DNA of 7,194 bases from Flavobacteriaceae bacterium (GTDB lineage: Bacteria; Bacteroidota; Bacteroidia; Flavobacteriales; Flavobacteriaceae), in assembly GCA_947443815.1 (NCBI GenBank), contig CANEXR010000147.1:1-7194 (forward strand), written 5' to 3'. Shown in pieces: positions 1 to 6,156 of this stretch. The stretch's first letter is position 1. Each line of letters opens with the position of its first letter. Made by a program: the position numbers and the translations under genes. Under the pieces are notes generated by a model. It did no database searches, was not told the DNA's origin, and worked only from the letters and a program-made list of their open reading frames with translations.

Positions 1-23
1 ATAATTCATAATTCAGCATTATT

Positions 24-476
24 TTGAAAGTAGTTCTCCAAAGAGTTTCCTCAGCCTCCGTAACGATAGATGAACAAGTGGTAGCCGATATCCAAAATGG
101 ATTACTAGTTTTGGTTGGAATCGAAGATGCAGATACAACGGATGATATCGATTGGTTGGTTGGAAAAATTACTCAGATTCGTATTTTTGATGATATGGAT
201 AAGGTCATGAACCTCTCTATTCAAGATATTGATGGAGATATTATTGTAGTGAGTCAGTTTACACTTCATGCAGCTACAAAAAAAGGGAATCGTCCTTCGT
301 ATATAAAAGCTTCAAAACCTGAAATTGCAATTCCTATTTATGAAAATTTTGTAAAAAAATTAGAAATAAAAATGGGTAAAAAAGTGCAAACAGGCGTATT
401 TGGTGCCGATATGAAAGTCCAATTGTTAAATGATGGACCTGTAACCATACTTATGGATAGTAAAAAAAGAGATTAA
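24..476 (+). CDS. dtd: D-aminoacyl-tRNA deacylase (D-Tyr-tRNA deacylase), TTG start
   Basis: Cytoplasmic proofreading enzyme that hydrolyses the ester bond of D-amino acids (and, in the family, glycine) mischarged on tRNA, keeping them out of protein. The 150-residue product has the usual length and the family landmarks: an N-terminal KVVLQRVSSASV strand (residues 2-13), the SQFTL motif (77-81), the RPSY segment (90-93), TGVFGADM (123-130), and the C-terminal NDGPVT motif (136-141) carrying the Gly138-Pro139 pair that forms the cross-subunit cis-Pro gate of the homodimer. The start must be TTG at 24-26: an in-frame TAA lies at 9-11, there is no ATG between, and the protein aligns with the family from residue 1. 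No Shine-Dalgarno sequence is visible, as is normal for Bacteroidota. The next gene follows after 48 nt (to ATG 525). Identification is firm; only the start codon is unusual. Confidence 0.95.
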   Translation: MKVVLQRVSSASVTIDEQVVADIQNGLLVLVGIEDADTTDDIDWLVGKITQIRIFDDMDKVMNLSIQDIDGDIIVVSQFTLHAATKKGNRPSYIKASKPEIAIPIYENFVKKLEIKMGKKVQTGVFGADMKVQLLNDGPVTILMDSKKRD

Positions 477-478
477 GT

Positions 479-509
479 TTTCTTTAGTCGAAAAATTCTT
501 ATATTTTTG
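479..509 (+). promoter_or_regulatory. Probable Bacteroidota promoter for the exported transglutaminase-like pair
   Basis: TATTTTTG at 502-509 matches the Bacteroidota -7 consensus TAnnTTTG exactly. The -33 element is weak: TTTC at 479-482, one mismatch to TTTG, 19 nt upstream. Transcription would begin only about 5-8 nt after the motif, so the mRNA would have a very short leader before ATG 525. The region is AT-rich, so a chance match is possible. Confidence 0.45.
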
Positions 510-524
510 AAGAAAAAAGAATTT

Positions 525-2435
525 ATGATTTCTAAAAATGTACTGCTTCTATTTTTGTTTTTTACTTCCTTTATCTTTGCACAAAAGACCGAATACAATT
601 CCAATACAATTTCGGATAGTTTAAAGGAAAATGCAAATGCAGTGATTCGACTGAATCAGATTGACATTATAATAGCCACACAAAGGAGTATGACTGTCAA
701 AACTAAAAGGATTGTTACCGTTCTTAATGAAAAAGGGCTTAGTGCCATTGATGCCGTAGAAAGTTATGATAAAAGAACTACGGTTTCCAATATAGAAGCC
801 ACGGTTTTTGATGCATCAGGAAAAGAAATAAAAAAAATAAAAAAAAGAGATTTTAGAGACCAAAGCGCTGTTGATGGCGGAACTCTTTTTTCGGATAATC
901 GATTCCTGTTTTTAGATTACACTCCTATACAATACCCTTTTACAGTAGTTTATGATAGTGAAGTTGAAACTTCGACTACCGCATTTATTCCACAATGGTT
1001 TCCTTTGACGAACTATTTTTTGAGTGTTGAAAAAAGCGTTTTGAATGTAACCTATCCTCCTGATTTAGGGTTTAAAAAAATGGAATTCAACTTTGGGGAT
1101 TTCAAAATCAAAAAGACAGTTGATACCGCAACACAACTTTCCTATACTGCAACTCATATTTTAGCACAAAAATCAGAAGATTACAGTCCTGTTTTTAATA
1201 CTATTTTTCCAAAAGTAATGATGGGATTAGAATTATTTCATTTAGAAGGAGTAGATGGTAATGCAAAAACCTGGAAGGAATTTGGGAAATGGTATTCCGA
1301 TAAAATTTTAGCGGGGACAGCTGATTTATCAGAGGAAACAAAAGCGAAAATAAAAGCGCTTGTAGGTAATGAAAAAGATCCAATTGCAAAAGCAAGAATA
1401 GTATATAAATATGTTCAGGAAAAAGTAAGGTATATAAGTATTCAAGTAGGCATTGGAGGATGGAAACCCATGTTAGCTAGTGATGTAGATCGATTAGGGT
1501 ATGGGGATTGTAAGGCATTAACGAATTATACTAAAGCATTACTTAATGCAGTTGATGTTCCATCCTATTATACTATTTTATATGGTGATAGAAAAAAAAC
1601 GGATATTATGTCTGATTTTGTTTCTATGCAGGGAAATCATATTATTTTATCCATTCCAAACGAAACTAAATACACATGGTTAGAATGTACGAGCCAAGAT
1701 GATCCTTTTGGATACCAAGGTACTTTTACAGATGATAGAAATGTTTTAATCATAAAACCTGAAGGAGGGGAAATAATTAGAACTAAAATCTATGATGATA
1801 GAGGCAATACACAAATGGATAAAGGGAGTTACACACTAAATGCTAATGGTGACTTTTCAGGAAAAATCGCCATTGTTTCCGAAGGATCCCAATACAGCCA
1901 AAAAGCACCAATAGAAAACCTACAGCCCACCGAAAAAGAAGCTCATTATAAAGAGTATTGGGATAATATTAATACACTTAAAATCAATAAAACAACCTTT
2001 GTAAATGATAAAGAGAAGATTCGTTTAACCGAAAATCTAGAGATTGGAGCGGTTAATTATGGAACAATTACCAATGGGAAAATGATGTTTGCTGTTAATG
2101 CTTTTAATCAATATACTGGAAATGTAAAGAGAATTAGAAATCGCAAAACACCAATGGAAATTCAACGAGGTTATCTTGATACAGATGAAATAGAAGTCGT
2201 ATTGCCTTCTGAGTTTATGATTGAATTTTTGCCCAATAATTTTGAGTTAAATACGAAGTTTGGGGAGTATAAAACAGAAATTATAAAAAAAGAGGGTAAT
2301 AATTTAATATACAAACGAAGCTTGTTTATAAAAAAAGGACTGTATTCTAACAAAGAATATGACGAGTACCGACTCTTTATGGAGCAAATTTCAAAAAATG
2401 ATAATGCCAAAATTATTTTAACTAAAAAACAATAA
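525..2435 (+). CDS. Exported DUF3857 / transglutaminase-like protein, catalytic Cys and His present
   Basis: Predicted 636-residue exported protein. Residues 1-20 form a signal peptide (MISK, then a Leu/Phe-rich core ending FAQ) with likely cleavage before Gln; no Cys follows, so it is not a lipoprotein. A DUF3857 domain covers about 55-205, a transglutaminase-like papain fold about 280-395, and a beta-rich DUF3858-like tail runs to the end. The core shows GYGDCK (325-330; nucleophile Cys329), His372 in GNHIIL, and WLECTSQ (385-391), where Glu387 holds the acidic position usually filled by Asp. Such folds act as proteases, peptidases or transglutaminases, and the substrate here is unknown. 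An in-frame TTG at 507 would add six residues. ATG 525 is preferred because the TTG lies inside a TAnnTTTG promoter motif, and because from ATG both the N-terminus (MISKNV, against MFSKKI next door) and the length (636 against 635) match the downstream paralogue. Its stop is 3 nt before that gene, so the two are surely one operon. Confidence 0.85.
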   Translation: MISKNVLLLFLFFTSFIFAQKTEYNSNTISDSLKENANAVIRLNQIDIIIATQRSMTVKTKRIVTVLNEKGLSAIDAVESYDKRTTVSNIEATVFDASGKEIKKIKKRDFRDQSAVDGGTLFSDNRFLFLDYTPIQYPFTVVYDSEVETSTTAFIPQWFPLTNYFLSVEKSVLNVTYPPDLGFKKMEFNFGDFKIKKTVDTATQLSYTATHILAQKSEDYSPVFNTIFPKVMMGLELFHLEGVDGNAKTWKEFGKWYSDKILAGTADLSEETKAKIKALVGNEKDPIAKARIVYKYVQEKVRYISIQVGIGGWKPMLASDVDRLGYGDCKALTNYTKALLNAVDVPSYYTILYGDRKKTDIMSDFVSMQGNHIILSIPNETKYTWLECTSQDDPFGYQGTFTDDRNVLIIKPEGGEIIRTKIYDDRGNTQMDKGSYTLNANGDFSGKIAIVSEGSQYSQKAPIENLQPTEKEAHYKEYWDNINTLKINKTTFVNDKEKIRLTENLEIGAVNYGTITNGKMMFAVNAFNQYTGNVKRIRNRKTPMEIQRGYLDTDEIEVVLPSEFMIEFLPNNFELNTKFGEYKTEIIKKEGNNLIYKRSLFIKKGLYSNKEYDEYRLFMEQISKNDNAKIILTKKQ

Positions 2436-2438
2436 CCT

Positions 2439-4346
2439 ATGTTCTCAAAAAAAATAGTTATTCTGATATTTCTTTTCGTTTCCTTTTCAAGTATAAACGC
2501 TCAAAATTTTGAATTGGGTAAAGTTTCAATAGCGGAACTTCAAGAAAAAATGCATCCAAAAGATACAGCTGCAGTTGCAGCAATTTTATTTAAAACAGGA
2601 AAGATTTATACAGGACAGTACTCCACTACAACCAAGGTTAAAGTGCGTATTAAAATTTATAAAAAAGAAGGTTATAAATGGGCAAATCAAGAAGTAGTGC
2701 ATTATAAAGGTGAAAGTGTTGTTTTTTCGGATGCAGTAACCTACAATTTAGTGAATGGAAAAATCGAAAAAACAAAGCTGCAAAGTGATGGACAATTCGG
2801 AGAAACAATCAATAAATATTTGTTCAGAAAAAAAATGACCATGCCTAATGTAAAAGAAGGGTCTGTTCTTGAATTTCAATACGAAATAAGATCGCAAGGA
2901 TATGAATCACCAAAAGAATGGTTTTTTCAAACAAGTATTCCTGTGAATTATTCTAAATTTGAAACTACCCTTTCAGATTATTTGGTCTATAAAACAAATA
3001 TGAAAGGTTACATTTACCCTAAAGTCACCAAAGAAAAGAAAATGAATATGGAAGTATTAACAACCTATTTATTAGAAGATGTTCCTGCCATTAAAGAAGA
3101 AGCTTATGTAAATAATATTGATAATTATACCTCAAGTATTTCGCATGAACTTACATCTGTTAATTTTCCAGGTCAGCTCTACAAAGAATTTTCAACAGAT
3201 TGGAATGCTGTTGTGAAAACTATTTATAATTATGATGCATTTGGAGCAGAACTAAATAAAACGGGGTATTTTGAAGACGATTTAAAAGGAGTAATTGCAG
3301 GACTCACTACTCAAGATGAAAAGATAAATGCAATCTTAAATTATGTAAAAAAAACAGTGAAATGGAATGATTATGACGGAGTTTCTTGTGATGATGGAGT
3401 AAGAAAAGCCTATAAAGATAAAACAGGGAATGTTGCCGAAATTAACTTAATGCTTACTGCCATGTTGCGCTATGCAGGTATTAGTGCTAATCCAGTATTG
3501 CTTAGTACAAGGTCAAATGGAGTTACAATTTTACCCAATTTAAATGCTTTTGATTATGTAATAGCCGCTGTTGAAATTCCAGATGGTCTTATACTACTTG
3601 ATGCAACCGAAAAGTACTCTCAACCAAATGTCCTGCCTTTGAGAGATTTAAATTGGTTTGGAAGGCTAGTTAGAAAAGACGGCACTTCAACTGAGGTAAG
3701 TTTAAACCCAAAAACACTTTCAAAAGAAGTGGTAAATATGAGTGTTGTTGTTGCGGATAATGGAGCAATTACCGGAAAGATTAGACGCCAATTATCAGAC
3801 CAAGAAGCTTTAGCTTTTAGACTTAAAAATGTAACAACTACAAAAGAAGTGTATTTAGAAGAGCTTGAAGAGACCAGTAATAACATTGAAGTGGATAATT
3901 ACGTTCGAGAAAATGAATTGGATTTGACAAAACCAATTGTTGAAACCTTCACATTTAAAGATACTAAAGATTTTGAAAATATAAAGAATGAATTATATGT
4001 GTCACCTTTGCTTTTTTTGAATGCAAAAGAAAATCCCTTTAAACAAGAAATAAGAGAATATCCAGTTGATTTTGGTTATCCAACTCAAGATAAATACAAT
4101 ATTATTATTGAAATTCCAGATGGATATGCTTTAAAATCTATGCCAGAATCCATCCATATTTCCGCAGGTGAAGCGATTGGGAGTTTTAAATTTATTATAG
4201 TTAACAATGGAAATAGAATCCAAATTCAAGTGATCAAAGAAATTAATGCTGCCATAGTTTCAGTAGATGACTATCCCGTTTTAAAAGACTTTTATCAAAA
4301 AATGATTGATAAACAAAACGAAAAAATTATTTTAACAAAGATTTGA
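2439..4346 (+). CDS. Exported DUF3857 / transglutaminase-like paralogue, catalytic Cys and His replaced
   Basis: Predicted 635-residue exported protein with the same layout as its upstream neighbour: signal peptide 1-21 (MFSKK, hydrophobic core, INAQ), DUF3857 about 55-215, transglutaminase-like core about 275-395, beta-rich tail. Aligning the cores places KTGNVAEINLMLTAML (328-343) over the neighbour's GYGDCK segment, so Val332 occupies the nucleophilic Cys position. FDYVIA (371-376) lies over the His strand, so Tyr373 replaces His. LLDATE (386-391) keeps the acidic residue as Asp388. Spacing is nearly preserved (41 and 15 residues, against 43 and 15). I infer a non-catalytic scaffold or regulatory partner rather than an enzyme. 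It starts 3 nt after the previous stop, so it is probably translationally coupled. The C-terminus KIILTKI echoes KIILTKKQ of the neighbour. The reading frame is intact and full length, so this is not decay. Family assignment is good; function is unknown. Confidence 0.85.
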   Translation: MFSKKIVILIFLFVSFSSINAQNFELGKVSIAELQEKMHPKDTAAVAAILFKTGKIYTGQYSTTTKVKVRIKIYKKEGYKWANQEVVHYKGESVVFSDAVTYNLVNGKIEKTKLQSDGQFGETINKYLFRKKMTMPNVKEGSVLEFQYEIRSQGYESPKEWFFQTSIPVNYSKFETTLSDYLVYKTNMKGYIYPKVTKEKKMNMEVLTTYLLEDVPAIKEEAYVNNIDNYTSSISHELTSVNFPGQLYKEFSTDWNAVVKTIYNYDAFGAELNKTGYFEDDLKGVIAGLTTQDEKINAILNYVKKTVKWNDYDGVSCDDGVRKAYKDKTGNVAEINLMLTAMLRYAGISANPVLLSTRSNGVTILPNLNAFDYVIAAVEIPDGLILLDATEKYSQPNVLPLRDLNWFGRLVRKDGTSTEVSLNPKTLSKEVVNMSVVVADNGAITGKIRRQLSDQEALAFRLKNVTTTKEVYLEELEETSNNIEVDNYVRENELDLTKPIVETFTFKDTKDFENIKNELYVSPLLFLNAKENPFKQEIREYPVDFGYPTQDKYNIIIEIPDGYALKSMPESIHISAGEAIGSFKFIIVNNGNRIQIQVIKEINAAIVSVDDYPVLKDFYQKMIDKQNEKIILTKI

Positions 4347-4355
4347 TAAAAATTT

Positions 4356-4392
4356 TAGCCTTTGTCAAAGTTTTGAACATTGACAAAGGTTA
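4356..4392 (+). terminator. Hairpin closing the exported-protein operon, probable terminator
   Basis: CCTTTGTCAA (4359-4368) and TTGACAAAGG (4380-4389) are perfect 10-bp inverted repeats. The stem extends outward to 4356 and 4392 through a G-U, an A-U and a U-A pair, giving 13 bp. The loop of 11 nt can add a further GUU/AAC mini-stem. It begins 9 nt after the stop of the second transglutaminase-like gene and 64 nt before the next start, which fits transcription termination. The following TTATCATT is only a poor U-tract, so a palindromic operator is the alternative. Confidence 0.55.
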
Positions 4393-4420
4393 TTATCATT
4401 AACTATTCACTATAAAACCA

Positions 4421-4747
4421 ATGAACCTAAAAAACGCCCAACTAGACGTAGATACTTGGATAAAAGAACACGGTGTTCGTTACTTCAACGAATTGACCAA
4501 TATGGCGCAACTTACCGAAGAAGTAGGGGAAGTAGCCCGAATTATAGCGCGTCGATACGGAGAACAATCCGAAAAGGAGAGCGACAAAAACAAAGACCTT
4601 GGCGAAGAATTAGCCGATGTGGTTTTTGTAGTCTTATGTCTTGCCAATCAAACAGGAATCGATTTGCAAGCCGCTTTCGATAAAAAAATGGATTTGAAAT
4701 CGATACGCGATAAAGACCGTCACAAAAACAACGATAAACTTAAATAA
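4421..4747 (+). CDS. MazG-type nucleotide pyrophosphohydrolase
   Basis: A 108-residue all-alpha protein of the MazG / dUTPase-like superfamily, which hydrolyses nucleoside triphosphates to monophosphate and pyrophosphate with Mg2+; members are thought to clear non-canonical nucleotides. The metal-binding signature is clear: EEVGE (Glu33, Glu34, Glu37; EExxE) in one helix and EELAD (Glu63, Asp66; ExxD) about 26 residues later, followed by a hydrophobic helix VVFVVLCLANQTGIDL (67-82) that usually packs the dimer. Length is typical of single-domain family members; it is not the two-domain MazG of E. coli. The C-terminus is highly charged (KSIRDKDRHKNNDKLK). The ATG at 4421 is the first in-frame candidate giving the normal N-terminus. 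The region between the preceding hairpin and the start has no TAnnTTTG motif, so the promoter is unclear; read-through from upstream is possible. The exact nucleotide substrate cannot be read from sequence. Confidence 0.9.
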   Translation: MNLKNAQLDVDTWIKEHGVRYFNELTNMAQLTEEVGEVARIIARRYGEQSEKESDKNKDLGEELADVVFVVLCLANQTGIDLQAAFDKKMDLKSIRDKDRHKNNDKLK

Positions 4748-4766
4748 TGTGATAAGATTAGGGAAA

Positions 4767-4809
4767 ACTTTGGGGTGTGGTTTTTTTAAAATAAATTTGC
4801 ACCCAAAGT
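4767..4809. repeat. Imperfect inverted repeat enclosing the aroA promoter
   Basis: ACTTTGGGGTG (4767-4777) and CACCCAAAGT (4800-4809) are complementary over 10 bp with one extra G in the left arm, separated by 22 nt. The left arm contains the -33 TTTG and the right arm begins directly after the -7 element. It could be an operator for a dimeric regulator, a transcript hairpin ending mazG transcription, or chance. There is no U-tract after the right arm, which argues against a standard terminator. Confidence 0.5.
4769..4799 (+). promoter_or_regulatory. aroA promoter (TTTG - 19 nt - TAAATTTG)
   Basis: TTTG at 4769-4772 and TAAATTTG at 4792-4799 are exact matches to the Bacteroidota -33 and -7 elements (TAnnTTTG), with a 19-nt spacer inside the known range. 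Transcription should start near 4804-4808, giving a leader of about 20 nt before the aroA ATG at 4828. An inverted repeat surrounds these elements and is listed separately. Confidence 0.75.
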
Positions 4810-4827
4810 ACCAAATAACCATTCCAA

Positions 4828-6060
4828 ATGAATTTATTATTACAAACATCTCATACTGATTTACAAGCTCAAATTGCAGTTACTGGCTCAAAAAGCGAAA
4901 CCAACAGATTGTTATTATTACAAGCATTGTTTTCAAATATTGCCTTAGCCAACACCTCCAATTCTGATGATAGCGAGGTCATGCAAAAAGCCTTGAAAGG
5001 AAATGAGGAAATAGTAGATATTCATCATGCAGGAACAGCAATGCGTTTTCTAACTGCCTACTTTGCAGTAAATGAAGGTCGTGAAGTCGTATTAACAGGC
5101 TCGCCAAGAATGCAAGAACGCCCCATCAAAGTCCTTGTTGAAGCACTACAACAACTAGGAGCGCAAATTTCTTACGAAAAAGAAGAAGGCTACCCACCAA
5201 TTAGAATAAAAGGACAAAAAATTACCGCTTTCAAAGTAAACATACCAGCTAATGTAAGTAGTCAATATATTTCCGCTTTATTATTAGTAGCTCCAAAATT
5301 AGAAAACGGAATTGAACTCACATTAATTGGCAACATAACCTCTGTCCCTTACATCAAAATGACCTTGGCACTATTGAATGACCTAAACATTCAAACTAGT
5401 TTTGAAGGAAATGTAATCAGAGTATACCCAAAACCAGAAGTGGAAAGCAAAGAAATAACAGTAGAATCCGATTGGAGCTCGGCATCCTACTTTTTTAGTT
5501 TAGTCGCTTTATCAAAAACAGCCACTATTTCATTAAGCAGTTATAAAGCAACTAGCTTACAGGGCGACTCGGCTTTAGTCGAAATATATGCGAAAATGGG
5601 AGTAGAAACTCGTTTCGAAAACAATAAAATGACACTGGTAAAACAACAAAACTTCAAACTAGAGCCGTTAAACTTAGAACTAAACAACACTCCAGATATT
5701 GCTCAAACAATTGTGGTAACTTGTCTAGGCTTAGGAATCGGTTGCCATTTGACAGGACTACATACCCTGAAAATTAAAGAAACAGACAGATTAGAAGCCT
5801 TGCGAATAGAATTGACAAAATTAGGAGCCAACATTACGGTTACTAATGACAGTCTAACACTTGTTGCTTCAACACACATCAATTCAAACATAGCAATTGC
5901 AACCTATAACGACCACAGAATGGCAATGGCCTTTGCTCCATTAGCTTTAAAAGTGCCCATTATTATCGATAATGCCGAAGTCGTTTCAAAATCATATCCC
6001 GATTTCTGGAAAGATTTAGAAAGTTTAGGCTTTCAAACAAAGGTCTTAGAACAGTCGTAA
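4828..6060 (+). CDS. aroA: 3-phosphoshikimate 1-carboxyvinyltransferase (EPSP synthase)
   Basis: Cytoplasmic enzyme of the shikimate pathway that joins phosphoenolpyruvate to shikimate 3-phosphate, releasing phosphate and forming EPSP, the precursor of chorismate and aromatic amino acids. The 410 residues cover the full two-domain inside-out alpha/beta barrel (E. coli 427). Visible active-site motifs in order: GSKSETNR (20-27; Lys22, Ser23, Arg27), HAGTAMR (67-73), RMQERP with Arg98, VSSQ (143-146), SDWSSASYF (224-232), NTPD with Asp290 (E. coli Asp313), KETDRL with Glu318 and Arg321, NDHRMAMAF with Arg364, and SKSYPDFW with Lys388 (E. coli Lys411). The catalytic set is complete. In the PEP-site loop Phe74 and His67 stand where E. 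coli has Pro101 and Asn94. The gene has its own promoter and sits 80 nt after mazG and 96 nt before queA, so it is probably a separate transcription unit. The ATG at 4828 is supported by the promoter position and family alignment. Confidence 0.96.
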   Translation: MNLLLQTSHTDLQAQIAVTGSKSETNRLLLLQALFSNIALANTSNSDDSEVMQKALKGNEEIVDIHHAGTAMRFLTAYFAVNEGREVVLTGSPRMQERPIKVLVEALQQLGAQISYEKEEGYPPIRIKGQKITAFKVNIPANVSSQYISALLLVAPKLENGIELTLIGNITSVPYIKMTLALLNDLNIQTSFEGNVIRVYPKPEVESKEITVESDWSSASYFFSLVALSKTATISLSSYKATSLQGDSALVEIYAKMGVETRFENNKMTLVKQQNFKLEPLNLELNNTPDIAQTIVVTCLGLGIGCHLTGLHTLKIKETDRLEALRIELTKLGANITVTNDSLTLVASTHINSNIAIATYNDHRMAMAFAPLALKVPIIIDNAEVVSKSYPDFWKDLESLGFQTKVLEQS

Positions 6061-6103
6061 AACCTAGTGAATTAGCCAGTTTTGAAAATAAACAGCAAAA
6101 CAC

Positions 6104-6135
6104 TTGACAACGCCTATCTCACAATCGTATATTTG
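6104..6135 (+). promoter_or_regulatory. queA promoter (TTG - 21 nt - TATATTTG)
   Basis: TATATTTG at 6128-6135 is an exact TAnnTTTG -7 element, and TTG at 6104-6106 (within TTGACA) lies 21 nt upstream, inside the 17-23 nt range described for Bacteroidota. The predicted start near 6140-6144 leaves a leader of about 13-17 nt before ATG 6157. The rest of the 96-nt gap after aroA shows no convincing hairpin. Confidence 0.7.
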
Positions 6136-6156
6136 CAGCCTAAATAAATAGACTAC

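Noticed and set aside
19..26. Possible -7 element before dtd (TTATTTTG)
   Set aside because: Not an exact TAnnTTTG, and it overlaps the start codon; the dtd promoter or read-through source lies outside the window.
507..524. TTG 507 as start of the first transglutaminase-like gene
   Set aside because: It lies within a TAnnTTTG motif and adds six residues not matched in the paralogue; ATG 525 gives a standard signal peptide. Not excluded experimentally.
1201..1395. Antisense open frame inside the first transglutaminase-like gene
   Set aside because: Low-complexity Leu/Ser-rich translation typical of the reverse complement of an AT-rich gene; no promoter or family likeness. The same applies to - strand frames at 2171-2410, 3620-3886, 5703-5891 and 6300-6536.
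2439..4346. Second transglutaminase-like gene as a pseudogene
   Set aside because: The frame is intact and full length with a good signal peptide, and only catalytic positions are changed; this fits a pseudoenzyme better than decay.
4456..4683. Second + strand frame inside mazG
   Set aside because: Arg/Ser-rich out-of-frame translation; the overlapping frame carries the full EExxE/ExxD signature.
4634..4849. Antisense open frame across the mazG end and aroA start
   Set aside because: It crosses the aroA promoter and two well-supported genes, and its translation resembles no protein family I know.
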